A stretch of DNA of 64,000 nt from Clostridium cavendishii DSM 21758 (GTDB taxonomy: Bacteria > Bacillota > Clostridia > Clostridiales > Clostridiaceae): positions 124,001 to 188,000 of the forward strand of contig NZ_FQZB01000005.1 in the NCBI RefSeq assembly GCF_900141845.1. Reading direction: 5' to 3'. Positions 17,818 through 26,272 of the stretch are shown here, piece after piece (within the stretch, counting starts at the first letter, position 1; the number at the start of each line of letters is the position of its first letter). A program made the position numbers and the translations under genes. The notes below the pieces were generated by a model, which saw nothing but the letters and a program-made list of their open reading frames with translations, had not been told where the DNA came from and did not search any database.

Positions 17818-18844
17818 GGTTTCTATAATTGGGGCTACAGGGTATGTTGGGGCTGAACTTATAAGGCTTCTATATACTCATAGTAAAGTAGAGATTGTAG
17901 CTATAAGTTCGAATAGTTTTAAGGATAAATATATAGATGAGGTGTATGAAAATTTTTTGGGCTTAAATTTAGTATGTGGTGATGAGGAGAGTGCAATAGA
18001 AAAGGGAGATGTTATTTTTATTGCACTTCCGCATGGATTTAGTGAAGAAATAAGTAAAAAAGCATTAAACTCTGGAAAGATAGTAATAGATATGGGGGCA
18101 GATTTTAGACTTAAAAATGAAGAGAATTATAAAAAATGGTATGAAAAAGAATTTGAGTGTAAAAATTTGCATCAGCTTAGTAGTTATGGGCTTACAGAAC
18201 TTAATAGAGAAAGGATAAAGTCTAGCAAATTAATAGCAAATCCAGGATGTTATCCTACTTGTAGTATATTAGGAATATATCCAGCCATTAACGAGGGAAT
18301 TATTAATGAAAGTAATATAATTATAGATGCTAAGTCTGGATTAACTGGTGCTGGAAGAACTTTATCATTATCTAGTCATTATAGTCAGTGTAATGAAGAT
18401 TTAACTGCCTATGCATTAGGGGGAAGTCATAGACATATACCTGAAATTGAAGAAAATCTTAAGTTTTATACTAATAAAGAAGTTAAAATAACTTTTTCAC
18501 CACAACTTGTTCCGATGAATAGGGGGATTTTTGCTACTATTTATGGAGATATTACAAAAGCAATAAGTTTAGAAGAAATTTTTGAAGTATATAAAAAATA
18601 TTATGAAAAAGAAAAGTTTATAAATATTATGCCGTTGGGGAAATATGCTAAGGTTAAGAATGTTAGTATGTCAAATTATTGTAATATATCATTACATGTA
18701 GATGAAAGAACTAACAAACTTATAGTATGTTCAACTATTGATAATATGATAAAAGGAGCAGCTGGGCAAGCAGTTCAAAATATGAATTTGATACTAGGTT
18801 TTAGAGAAGATTTAGGTTTAGAGGCTTTATCACAATCCTTTTAA
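17810..18844 (+). CDS. argC: N-acetyl-gamma-glutamyl-phosphate reductase
   Basis: The NADPH-dependent enzyme of the third step of ornithine synthesis is about 344 residues. The nucleotide-binding start VKVSIIGATGYVGAELIRLL and the active-site NPGCYPT cysteine are clear. I use GTG 17810, which gives the standard ArgC N-terminus, has AAGGG just upstream and overlaps argH by 8 bp; an in-frame ATG at 17792 would add six atypical residues. argJ follows after 13 bp with GGGGGGG as ribosome site. Confidence 0.96.
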   Translation: MVKVSIIGATGYVGAELIRLLYTHSKVEIVAISSNSFKDKYIDEVYENFLGLNLVCGDEESAIEKGDVIFIALPHGFSEEISKKALNSGKIVIDMGADFRLKNEENYKKWYEKEFECKNLHQLSSYGLTELNRERIKSSKLIANPGCYPTCSILGIYPAINEGIINESNIIIDAKSGLTGAGRTLSLSSHYSQCNEDLTAYALGGSHRHIPEIEENLKFYTNKEVKITFSPQLVPMNRGIFATIYGDITKAISLEEIFEVYKKYYEKEKFINIMPLGKYAKVKNVSMSNYCNISLHVDERTNKLIVCSTIDNMIKGAAGQAVQNMNLILGFREDLGLEALSQSF

Positions 18845-18857
18845 AGGGGGGGTATTT

Positions 18858-20069
18858 ATGAGAATTTTAAAAGGGGGTATTGTAGCTCCTGATGGTTTTT
18901 ATGCATCAGGAGTACATTGTGGACTTAAAAAGAAAAAGTTAGATTTGGCTCTTATATATTCAGAAGTTAAGTGCAATGCAAGTGCTATGTTTACAAAGAA
19001 CATAGTAAAAGGTAATCCAATTATTGTATGTAAAGAAGCGTTAATAGATGGAAAGGCCCAAGCTATAATAATAAATAGTGGAAATGCTAATACATGCACA
19101 GGAGAAGATGGCTTAATTAAGGCACATTATATGACAGAATTGGTGGCTAAAGCTATGGAACTTGATAAAGTAGATGTTTTAGTAGCATCTACTGGTGTTA
19201 TAGGAGTTCCTCTTGATGTAAGTTTAATTGAAGATTCAATTGAAACACTTAAGGAAGGTTTAAGTAGAACAGGAAACATAAATGCAAGAGAAGCTATAAT
19301 GACAACTGATTTAATTCATAAGGAGGTAGCTGTTTCTATTAATATTTTTGGAAAAGAAGTAAAAATAGGAGCCATGGCAAAGGGATCTGGAATGATAGAA
19401 CCTAATATGGCAACTATGCTTGCATTTATTACCACAGATATAAATATTGAAAACAGTCTTTTAAATTCAGCTTTAAATATTGCTGTAAATAAAAGCTTTA
19501 ATTTAATAAGTGTTGATGGAGATAGTAGTACAAATGATAGTGTTTTTATAATGGCGAATGGTTTGGCAAAAAATGAAATTATAGATTCAGAAAATGATTA
19601 TTATTTTGAATTTGTGGATGCATTAACTTATGTGTGTGTAGAACTTTCGAAGCTTATAGCAAGTGATGGAGAGGGAGCTACTAAGCTTATTGAATGCAGG
19701 GTTTTAGGTTGTAAAAATGAATTAGAAGGAATTAATATAGCAAAAGCAGTAATCAAGTCTAGCCTGGTTAAAACTGCTATTTTTGGAAGTGATGCTAATT
19801 GGGGTAGAATACTCTGTGCTATGGGGTATTCAGGAATTGAATTTATAGAAAATAAGGTTAAACTTGCATTTGAAAGTTCTAGAGGGTATATTGAAGTTTT
19901 TAAAGAAGGAATTCCTATTGAGTTCGATGAAACAAAAGCAAAAGAGATATTAAAGGACGATGATATAAGTATTATTATAGATTTGAATATGGGAAATGAA
20001 AAGGCTGTAGCTTGGGGTTGTGATTTAAGTTATGAATATATAAGAATTAATGGAGACTATAGAAGTTAA
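18858..20069 (+). CDS. argJ: Bifunctional ornithine acetyltransferase / N-acetylglutamate synthase
   Basis: The 403-residue ArgJ transfers acetyl groups from N-acetylornithine to glutamate and so recycles acetyl groups (cyclic arginine pathway). The self-cleavage site appears as the Ala-Thr in KGSGMIEPNMATMLAF; the Thr becomes the nucleophile of the beta chain. The N-terminal GGIVAPDGFYASGVHCGLK is typical. No separate argA or argE is seen here, which fits a cyclic pathway. The end overlaps the first in-frame start of argB. Confidence 0.97.
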   Translation: MRILKGGIVAPDGFYASGVHCGLKKKKLDLALIYSEVKCNASAMFTKNIVKGNPIIVCKEALIDGKAQAIIINSGNANTCTGEDGLIKAHYMTELVAKAMELDKVDVLVASTGVIGVPLDVSLIEDSIETLKEGLSRTGNINAREAIMTTDLIHKEVAVSINIFGKEVKIGAMAKGSGMIEPNMATMLAFITTDINIENSLLNSALNIAVNKSFNLISVDGDSSTNDSVFIMANGLAKNEIIDSENDYYFEFVDALTYVCVELSKLIASDGEGATKLIECRVLGCKNELEGINIAKAVIKSSLVKTAIFGSDANWGRILCAMGYSGIEFIENKVKLAFESSRGYIEVFKEGIPIEFDETKAKEILKDDDISIIIDLNMGNEKAVAWGCDLSYEYIRINGDYRS

Positions 20070-20952
20070 TGAAGCTTCTTTATATATAGGAATGAAAGAA
20101 TTTAATACAAATAGAGCAAATACATTAATAGAAGCACTCCCATATATTCAAGATTATTACGGAAAAACAATTGTTATAAAATACGGTGGAAATGCTATGA
20201 TAAATAGTGGACTTAAAGAATCTGTTATTAAAGACATTATACTTATGAGTTTAGTTGGAATAAAGGTAGTTTTGGTTCATGGAGGAGGTCCAGATATAAA
20301 TAAGTTCTTAAGAAAAATAAACAAAGTACCAGAGTTTATAAATGGATTACGTTATACAGATGAAGAAACTGCTGAAATAGTTCAAATGGTTTTGGCTGGA
20401 AAAGTAAATAAAGAGCTTGTTGGACTTATAAATAATTATGGTGGGAAAGGTATAGGGCTTTGTGGTATAGATGGGAAAATGCTGAAGGCTAAAAAAAACA
20501 ATTCATTTGTAGATTTGGGGTTTGTAGGTGAAATTGAAAAAGTAAATACAGATATTATAAATGATAGTTTATCTTCTGGATATATCACAGTTATTGCTAC
20601 CGTAGCTAAAGGTGAAGATGGAAAAACTTATAATATAAATGCAGATTTAGCAGCTAGTAAAATAGCAGCAGCCTTAAAAGCTGAAAAGTTAATTTTATTA
20701 ACTGATGTTAGAGGTTTACTTAAGGATTTTAAGGACGATGATAGTTTAATATCAAGAATAAAGCTTTCGGAAATACCAAGCCTAATTGAAAACAAAATTA
20801 TTTCTGGAGGAATGATACCTAAAATAGATTGTTGTGAAGAAGCTATAAGGCTTGGAGTAAAAAAGGCCCATATTATTGATGGAAGGATACCTAATAGCAT
20901 TCTTTTAGAGATGTTTTCTGATTTGGGGATAGGAACATTAATAGAAGGATAA
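20050..20952 (+). CDS. argB: Acetylglutamate kinase
   Basis: The enzyme phosphorylates N-acetylglutamate, the usual feedback-controlled step. TIVIKYGGNAM, LVHGGGPDIN and the C-terminal GGMIPKIDCC are the ArgB nucleotide- and substrate-binding motifs. The start is uncertain: ATG 20050 overlaps argJ by 20 bp and gives 300 residues; ATG 20092 (MKEFNTNRANTLIEALPYI) gives the length I would expect but has a poorly spaced ribosome site. The helix before EALPYI is typical of hexameric, arginine-sensitive ArgB, so the protein is probably inhibited by arginine. Confidence 0.95.
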   Translation: METIEVNEASLYIGMKEFNTNRANTLIEALPYIQDYYGKTIVIKYGGNAMINSGLKESVIKDIILMSLVGIKVVLVHGGGPDINKFLRKINKVPEFINGLRYTDEETAEIVQMVLAGKVNKELVGLINNYGGKGIGLCGIDGKMLKAKKNNSFVDLGFVGEIEKVNTDIINDSLSSGYITVIATVAKGEDGKTYNINADLAASKIAAALKAEKLILLTDVRGLLKDFKDDDSLISRIKLSEIPSLIENKIISGGMIPKIDCCEEAIRLGVKKAHIIDGRIPNSILLEMFSDLGIGTLIEG

Positions 20953-20979
20953 ATTTTACGTATAAAAGGGGGCTATATT

Positions 20980-22152
20980 ATGACATATAAGAATGATTAT
21001 TTGATGGATACCTATGACTTTTTAGATTTAACTTTGGTTAAAGGTGAAGGTTGCTATCTTTATGATAGTAATGGAAATAAATATTTAGATTTTACATCAG
21101 GTATTGGAGTTTCATCATTAGGGTATGGGGACAAGAAATTATGTAAAGATTTAAATGCTCAAATATCAAAACTTATTCATAGTTCTAATATATTTAAGAA
21201 TGAAACTTTATTAGAAGTTTCTAAGTTATTAGTAGAAATTAGCGAAATGAGCAAGGTGTTTTTTTCAAATTCTGGGGCAGAAAGCAACGAAGGAGCTATA
21301 AAACTTGCTAGAAAATATAGCTTTTTAAATTATGGATATGGTAGAAATAAGGTATTAAGCTTGAAACAGTCTTTTCACGGAAGAACAATGCTTACTTTAA
21401 GAGCTACTGGACAGGAAAAGTTTCATAAGTATTTTTTTCCATTTCCAGAGGGCTTTGATTATGTAGAAAGAAATAATATAGAAGATTTCAAGAATAAGGT
21501 AGATGATTCAGTATGTGCCATTTTACTTGAAAGTATACAAGGAGAAGGTGGAGTAAATCCGTTAACTGAAGAATTTGTAACTTTTATAAGCAACTATTGT
21601 GAAGAAAAAGACATTTTAATGATTTTTGATGAAGTTCAAACTGGAATAGGGAGGACTGGAAAATTATTTGGATTTCAATATTTTAATGTTAGACCAGATA
21701 TTATAACATTAGCAAAAGGGCTTGGAGCAGGACTACCGATAGGAGCTGTACTATGCAATGAAAAATTATCTAATGTTTTTCAAAAGGGTGATCATGGTTC
21801 AACCTTTGGGGGAAATATTTTAAGTTTAACAGGGGCTAAAGTAGTTTTGGAAAGAATGAAAGAAGATGATTTTTTACCATCAGTAGTAGAAAAGGGAGAG
21901 GTACTATATGAAGCTTTAAAAAATTTTTATTCTGAGTTGGTAATAGGTGTTAGAGGAAGGGGATTAATGATTGGAGTAGAAGTTAAAATGCCAGCAAAAA
22001 TTGTTCAACAAAAAGCATTAGAAAAAGGGTTATTAGTTTTAACTGCTGGTGAAAATGTAATAAGGCTACTACCGCCATTAGTAATTAGTAAAGAAGAGAT
22101 ATTAAAGGGTGTTAATATATTAAAAAAATCAATAATTGAAATTGGGGGCTAA
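20980..22152 (+). CDS. argD: Acetylornithine aminotransferase
   Basis: The 390-residue class III PLP aminotransferase makes N-acetylornithine from the semialdehyde and glutamate. The PLP lysine is in LAKGLGAGLPIGA, the PLP phosphate site in FSNSGAESNEGAIKLAR, and the ring-stacking Asp in MIFDEVQTGIGRTGK. The length is typical for ArgD. It lies between argB (27 bp upstream) and argF (2 bp downstream) in the same operon, which favours ArgD over other class III enzymes. AAAGGGGG precedes the ATG. Confidence 0.96.
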   Translation: MTYKNDYLMDTYDFLDLTLVKGEGCYLYDSNGNKYLDFTSGIGVSSLGYGDKKLCKDLNAQISKLIHSSNIFKNETLLEVSKLLVEISEMSKVFFSNSGAESNEGAIKLARKYSFLNYGYGRNKVLSLKQSFHGRTMLTLRATGQEKFHKYFFPFPEGFDYVERNNIEDFKNKVDDSVCAILLESIQGEGGVNPLTEEFVTFISNYCEEKDILMIFDEVQTGIGRTGKLFGFQYFNVRPDIITLAKGLGAGLPIGAVLCNEKLSNVFQKGDHGSTFGGNILSLTGAKVVLERMKEDDFLPSVVEKGEVLYEALKNFYSELVIGVRGRGLMIGVEVKMPAKIVQQKALEKGLLVLTAGENVIRLLPPLVISKEEILKGVNILKKSIIEIGG

Positions 22153-22154
22153 TT

Positions 22155-23081
22155 ATGAAGAAAGATTTGCTTAGAATAAATGATTTAACAAAGGAAGAAA
22201 TTCTAGATATATTAGATTTAGGGCAACAATTAAAATATGAAACTAAACATTCTATAGAACATCCTATATTAAAAGGAAAGACTTTAGGAATGATATTTGA
22301 AAAATCTTCAACAAGAACAAGAGTGTCTTTTGAAGTAGGAATGCTTCAATTAGGTGGAAATGCTTTGTTCTTAAGTTCTAGAGATATACAAATGGGAAGA
22401 GGAGAGCCGATATCAGATACAGCAAGAGTACTTTCAAGATATTTAGATGGGATTATGATAAGAACATTTTTCCAAAAGGATGTAGAGAATCTAGCTAAGT
22501 ATGCTACAGTTCCTATAATAAATGGATTAACAGATGATGAGCATCCGTGTCAAGTACTTGCGGATCTTTTAACTATAAGAGAATATAAAAAGAAACTTAA
22601 TGGTTTAAAAGTTTGCTTTATAGGTGATAGTAATAATATGGTTAATTCTTTAATATTTGCAAGCATTAAAGTGGGAATGCATATAACTGTAGCTTCACCT
22701 GAAGGATTTACACCTAAAGATGAAATAATAAAAGAAGCTAGGGAAACTGAAAAACAATGTGAAGGGAGCTTGCAAATAGTAAATTCGCCTCAAAAAGCAG
22801 CTGTGGATGCAGATGTTTTAATCACTGATGTTTGGGTAAGTATGGGGCAAGAAGAAGAAGCTTTAGAAAGAAATAACGTATTTAAGGAGTTTCAAATAAA
22901 TGATGAAATAATGAAACTTGCTAAAGAAGACGCAATAGTTCTTCATTGTCTTCCGGCGCATAGAGAAGAAGAAATAACAGCAGAGATTTTTGAAAAGCAT
23001 GCAGATGAAATTTTCGAAGAGGCAGAAAATAGATTGCATGTACAAAAAGCTATTCTAGTGAAGCTTATGTCTGAGAAATAA
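22155..23081 (+). CDS. argF: Ornithine carbamoyltransferase
   Basis: The 308-residue enzyme forms citrulline from ornithine and carbamoyl phosphate. The carbamoyl-phosphate loop SSTRTRVSFE, the DDEHPCQVLADL segment and the ornithine-site HCLPAHREEE are all present. It starts 2 bp after argD and ends the operon; a long hairpin overlaps its stop codon. Placement at the end of argGHCJBD makes a biosynthetic rather than catabolic (arginine deiminase) role likely. Confidence 0.97.
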   Translation: MKKDLLRINDLTKEEILDILDLGQQLKYETKHSIEHPILKGKTLGMIFEKSSTRTRVSFEVGMLQLGGNALFLSSRDIQMGRGEPISDTARVLSRYLDGIMIRTFFQKDVENLAKYATVPIINGLTDDEHPCQVLADLLTIREYKKKLNGLKVCFIGDSNNMVNSLIFASIKVGMHITVASPEGFTPKDEIIKEARETEKQCEGSLQIVNSPQKAAVDADVLITDVWVSMGQEEEALERNNVFKEFQINDEIMKLAKEDAIVLHCLPAHREEEITAEIFEKHADEIFEEAENRLHVQKAILVKLMSEK

Positions 23082-23100
23082 TTAATTATTTTTCAGACAT
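23067..23100 (+). terminator. Hairpin ending the arginine operon
   Basis: A 16-bp stem with one G-T pair and a tiny loop begins inside the last argF codons. The following T-run is poor, so it may act partly in mRNA protection. Confidence 0.6.
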
Positions 23101-23136
23101 GTTTATGAAAAAAATATACTTTTTATGGTTACAAAA

Positions 23137-23167
23137 AAGACTATCCAAATAAAATTTGGATAGTCTT
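23137..23167 (-). terminator. Terminator of fba
   Basis: A perfect 14-bp stem (23137-23150 with 23154-23167) has A-rich sequence on the plus strand before it, which is the T-run for the minus-strand fba transcript. Confidence 0.85.
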
Positions 23168-23172
23168 AAAAA

Positions 23173-24036
23173 TTATGCTTTGTTTACTGAACCGAATAGT
23201 TCCATTTTTTCTTTAACTATAGCTTTTATAGCTTCAAAACCTGGAGCTAATAGTTTTCTTGGGTCAAAGCCTTTACCTTCTATGTCTTTTCCAGCTTCTA
23301 TATATTTTCTAGTAGCTTCTTGGAAAACTAATTGACATTCAGTGTTAACGTTGATCTTAGCAACTCCTAATGATATAGCTTTCTTTATCATATCTTCAGG
23401 AATTCCAGTACCACCGTGTAATACTAATGGCATTTCTCCAGTAGCGTTGTTGATTTTTTCTAAAGCTTCAAAGCTTAATCCTTTCCAATTTGAAGGATAT
23501 TTTCCATGGATATTTCCGATACCAGCAGCTAACATAGTAACTCCTAAATCAGCTATAGCTTTACATTCATTTGCGTCAGCTATTTCACCAGCACCTACAA
23601 CTCCATCTTCTTCTCCACCGATTGATCCAACTTCAGCTTCTAAAGAAAGACCTTTTTCAGAAGTAAGTTTAACCATTTCAGTTGTTTTAGCTATGTTTTC
23701 ATCTATTGCATAGTGAGAACCATCGAACATTATTGAAGAGAAGCCAGCTTCCATAGCTTTTAAAGCTCCTTCATAGCTACCGTGGTCTAAGTGTAATGCA
23801 ACAGGAACAGTGATTTTTAACTCTTCCATCATTCCATTAACCATTCCAACTATTGTTTTAAAACCACACATATATTTTGCAGCTCCCTCAGATACTCCAA
23901 GGATAACTGGTGAATTATTTTCTTGCGCAGTTAATAATATAGCTTTAGTCCATTCTAAGTTATTGATGTTGAATTGACCAACAGCATATTTACCATCTCT
24001 TGCTTTGTTTAACATTTCTTTTGCTGAAACTAACAT
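23173..24036 (-). CDS. fba: Class II fructose-1,6-bisphosphate aldolase
   Basis: The 287-residue zinc-dependent aldolase of glycolysis interconverts fructose-1,6-bisphosphate with DHAP and glyceraldehyde-3-phosphate. Visible motifs are the zinc His and catalytic Asp in ALHLDHGSYEGAL, the SLEAEVGSIGGEEDG loop, NIHGKYP and VLHGGTGIPE. The sequence fits the class II FbaA family closely. Good codon use, a strong GGAGG ribosome site and its own terminator fit a highly expressed single gene. It is unrelated to the convergent arginine operon. Confidence 0.97.
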   Translation of the reverse strand: MLVSAKEMLNKARDGKYAVGQFNINNLEWTKAILLTAQENNSPVILGVSEGAAKYMCGFKTIVGMVNGMMEELKITVPVALHLDHGSYEGALKAMEAGFSSIMFDGSHYAIDENIAKTTEMVKLTSEKGLSLEAEVGSIGGEEDGVVGAGEIADANECKAIADLGVTMLAAGIGNIHGKYPSNWKGLSFEALEKINNATGEMPLVLHGGTGIPEDMIKKAISLGVAKINVNTECQLVFQEATRKYIEAGKDIEGKGFDPRKLLAPGFEAIKAIVKEKMELFGSVNKA

Positions 24037-24272
24037 GGTACAACCTCCATATATACGTATTTAATAGTATAAAAGCATAAAATGTATACCTTTATCTATC
24101 TATGGTTATTATAACCTAAAAAATATATTATGAAAACAAAAAAAATAAAATTTTAGCTTCTATTTAAATTTATAAAAAGCGAATTAAACGTTAACATGTA
24201 GTTTTTTGTCTGTTTATTGTAATTTATTGATATAAAACCTATATTAATGAAGTTTTGTATTTAACAATATAT

Positions 24273-24348
24273 AAAAGGAAACTCCTTCTCATATTCATTC
24301 GAATGAGTAAGTTCGTATTAACTAAATTCAAAATTTAGATACTCATTT
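24273..24348 (+). repeat. Dispersed ~75-bp intergenic repeat, copy 1
   Basis: This copy starts AAAAGGAAACTCCTTCTCAT, contains CATTCGAATG as a palindrome within CTCAT...ATGAG, then TAAGTTCG and a second hairpin CTAAATTC/AATTTAG, and ends TACTCATTTA. It is directly followed by copy 2 and related to copies near 31.2, 43.9 and 49.4 kb. Confidence 0.75.
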
Positions 24349-24425
24349 AAAGAAAACTCTTTATCATTTTATTTGAATGAATAGGTTAGAATAACTAAAT
24401 CTAAAATTTAGATACTCACTTAAAG
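24349..24425 (+). repeat. Dispersed ~75-bp intergenic repeat, copy 2
   Basis: This tandem neighbour of copy 1 has the same order of elements: AAGAAAACTCTTTATCATTT, TTTGAATGAATAGGTTAGAAT, CTAAATCTAAAATTTAGATAC, ending TCACTTAAAGG. The rest of the 513-bp gap between fba and the lipoprotein gene shows only AT-rich promoter-like sequence. Confidence 0.75.
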
Positions 24426-24549
24426 GTATGATTTTCATTGAATTAAAATTAATAAATTTTTAAAATGTAAATATAGATTCAAAATCCTTAATTTATTATA
24501 CAATATAAGCATAATATAAAATAAATGTTAAAAAGGGGTTATTTAGAAT

Positions 24550-25341
24550 ATGAAAAAGAGGAGTATAGCAATAATAACTATTATTTTAATAAGTACATTT
24601 TCTTTGAATATAGTAAGTTGTGCAAACAATAAAAATAATGAAGAAAAAGCTAGTGTAGAAGAAAAAACAAATATTGATAAAAGTAAGGATGTGGAAAAAA
24701 ATAATAGTGAGGAAAATGAAGAAGCAGCTACTAAAGATAATGAAGAAAGTAAAGAGGTAAAAAGTAAAGGTGAGTATAATAAAGAACTTGCAAAGATTTT
24801 TCCAAATAAGAAAGATACAAAAACATATTATTCAGGAATACTTGATTATAGCAGTATAGAAGAACTTAATGATGTAAAGGAAGAAGATGGAGTATTAAAT
24901 TTAAAATTTAAAGGACAGATAGATGATTTATCAGGTGGAGCAGCAGGAAAAAAGACCAATAATCAATATAGCTATAAATATGTAATAGATAATGAGTATG
25001 TAAGGCAGGTATTTGATTACCATAGTAAAAATCCAAAGAGGCCTGTTTCTTTCTCAAGAGCGGTATTAAGATTACCTTTTAAGACTGGAAATACTTGGAG
25101 TGCAGCTTATTTATATGAAGGTAAAAAATACACAGGTAAAACTAAAATAGAAGAAGTAACTACAAAAAATAATATAACTAAAATTAAAACTGTAACTATA
25201 ATAGATGGAATAAACGGTTTTAAAAATAAGCAATATAAAGAAACTAAAATTTATGAAACTGGAAAAGGAGTAGTTGCTGAAGAATTCAATACCACTACAG
25301 AAGGAATTAATTTTAATATTAAGCAAACTAAAATTAAATAA
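24550..25341 (+). CDS. Putative lipoprotein of unknown function
   Basis: The 263-residue protein has a signal segment ending in the lipobox-like IVSC (Cys about 28), then a highly charged Glu/Lys/Asn linker to about residue 80, then a globular domain rich in beta-type alternation (YYSGILDYSSIEEL to the end). I recognise no domain. AAAAGGGG lies ahead of the ATG and a terminator follows, so it is a single-gene unit. Being lipid-anchored with a long flexible linker suggests a surface role; nothing more can be supported. Confidence 0.75.
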   Translation: MKKRSIAIITIILISTFSLNIVSCANNKNNEEKASVEEKTNIDKSKDVEKNNSEENEEAATKDNEESKEVKSKGEYNKELAKIFPNKKDTKTYYSGILDYSSIEELNDVKEEDGVLNLKFKGQIDDLSGGAAGKKTNNQYSYKYVIDNEYVRQVFDYHSKNPKRPVSFSRAVLRLPFKTGNTWSAAYLYEGKKYTGKTKIEEVTTKNNITKIKTVTIIDGINGFKNKQYKETKIYETGKGVVAEEFNTTTEGINFNIKQTKIK

Positions 25342-25360
25342 TAAATATAATTGAAACGAA

Positions 25361-25388
25361 ACCAAGCAATGATAGTGCTTGGTTTTTG
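25361..25388 (+). terminator. Terminator after the lipoprotein gene
   Basis: Stem ACCAAGCA/TGCTTGGT is followed by TTTTG. Confidence 0.85.
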
Positions 25389-25398
25389 TCTATTAAAC

Positions 25399-25569
25399 TT
25401 ACTTATTGTGAGATAGTTTTGATCTTTTAGTGAACTTTTTACCATTTGAACTAGAACCTAATTTTTCGCCATGCTCAATTCCTATTTCAGCTCCCATTTC
25501 AGAATACATTTTTCTTTTTTCAGCATTTGATTTAGGGTGGTCTTTCATCCTGTTTTTATTATTATCCAT
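25399..25569 (-). CDS. Small basic protein (56 residues), possibly spore-associated
   Basis: The ORF starts MDNNKNRMKDHPKSNAEK and ends KRSKLSHNK, with GGAGG well placed before its ATG, so it is very likely a real gene. The middle (KMYSEMGAEIGIEHGEKLGS followed by SNGKKFTKR) faintly recalls the ASEMG...NG...KR pattern of alpha/beta small acid-soluble spore proteins, but key residues differ and the match is too weak for naming. It lies convergent to the lipoprotein gene on the other strand. Confidence 0.65.
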   Translation of the reverse strand: MDNNKNRMKDHPKSNAEKRKMYSEMGAEIGIEHGEKLGSSSNGKKFTKRSKLSHNK

Positions 25570-25703
25570 AAAAATTCCTCCTATTTTAAATAATAAATTT
25601 TCTATATTAGCTTATCCATATTATTTTAAAATATTATTGTTAGTAATAATATTTTATTTGGACATAATAATATTGTTATTTTATTATGAAAGGAGAATGA
25701 AAG

Positions 25704-25910
25704 ATGGATAGAGTTCATTATATGGTTAGTGGATTAGTAAATTCAATGAGTAAAACACATGTGAAAAATGCATTGGAGAAAATTGATGGTGTTAATGAGG
25801 TATGTGTAGATTTAGGTCGTGGTAGTATAGAAGTAATTTATAATGAACAAGTTAAAAAAGATGATATTAAAAGATGTATTGAAGATACAGGATATCATAT
25901 TGAATCCTAA
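25704..25910 (+). CDS. HMA-fold (heavy-metal-associated-like) small protein lacking the CxxC motif
   Basis: The 68-residue single-domain protein has the spacing of a copper-chaperone HMA fold: beta-strand VHYMVSGL, helix THVKNALEKIDGV, strand VCVDLGRGSIEV, then DDIKRCIEDTGY. The metal loop that should read GMxCxxC reads GLVNSMSK, with neither cysteine. It therefore probably does not bind Cu(I) in the standard way. RBS AGGAG lies 8 bases from the ATG, and a bidirectional terminator follows. No transporter gene is adjacent. Confidence 0.75.
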   Translation: MDRVHYMVSGLVNSMSKTHVKNALEKIDGVNEVCVDLGRGSIEVIYNEQVKKDDIKRCIEDTGYHIES

Positions 25911-25946
25911 TTTTAAATTAAATATAATATATATTATAAAAAATAA

Positions 25947-25991
25947 GGTGTATAAAAATGAGCTAAGAATCATTTTTATACACCAATTTTT
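25947..25991. terminator. Bidirectional terminator
   Basis: A perfect 15-bp stem (25947-25961 with 25970-25984) has A-rich and T-rich flanks, between the convergent HMA-like and csp genes. Confidence 0.88.
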
Positions 25992-26201
25992 TTATAATAT
26001 TTGTACATTTATAGCCATAGGTCCTTTTGGTGCACTTTCAACATCAAAAGAAACACTTGCACCTTCATGTAAATCTTTATTAGGACCTTTTTCTTTAACT
26101 TGAGAATGATGGACAAAGACATCATTTCCTTCATCACAAGATATAAACCCATAGCCTTTGTCTTCATTAAACCATTTAACTATACCTGTTCTACTAGACA
26201 T
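25992..26201 (-). CDS. csp: Cold-shock protein (CspA family)
   Basis: The 69-residue single cold-shock domain binds single-stranded nucleic acid and acts as an RNA chaperone. RNP1 (KGYGFI) and RNP2 (VFVHHS) are intact, and the start MSSRTGIVKWFNEDKGYGFI is typical. AGGAGAG precedes the ATG, which is followed upstream by about 70 bp of untranslated sequence before the next minus-strand gene ends. Several Csp paralogues are usual; which one this is cannot be told. Confidence 0.96.
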   Translation of the reverse strand: MSSRTGIVKWFNEDKGYGFISCDEGNDVFVHHSQVKEKGPNKDLHEGASVSFDVESAPKGPMAINVQIL

Positions 26202-26272
26202 AATAAATCTCTCCTTTGTTTAAAAATATCAGTATATAGTATGTGTAGTTTAACAAAATATAATACTTAATA

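Noticed and set aside
24273..24425. Tandem ~75-bp repeats as a CRISPR array
   Set aside because: Only two adjacent units, imperfect, with no spacers and no cas genes; other copies are dispersed.
25430..25711. Plus-strand frame opposite the small basic protein gene
   Set aside because: No ribosome site; it is the shadow of the minus-strand gene at 25399-25569, which has a good GGAGG.
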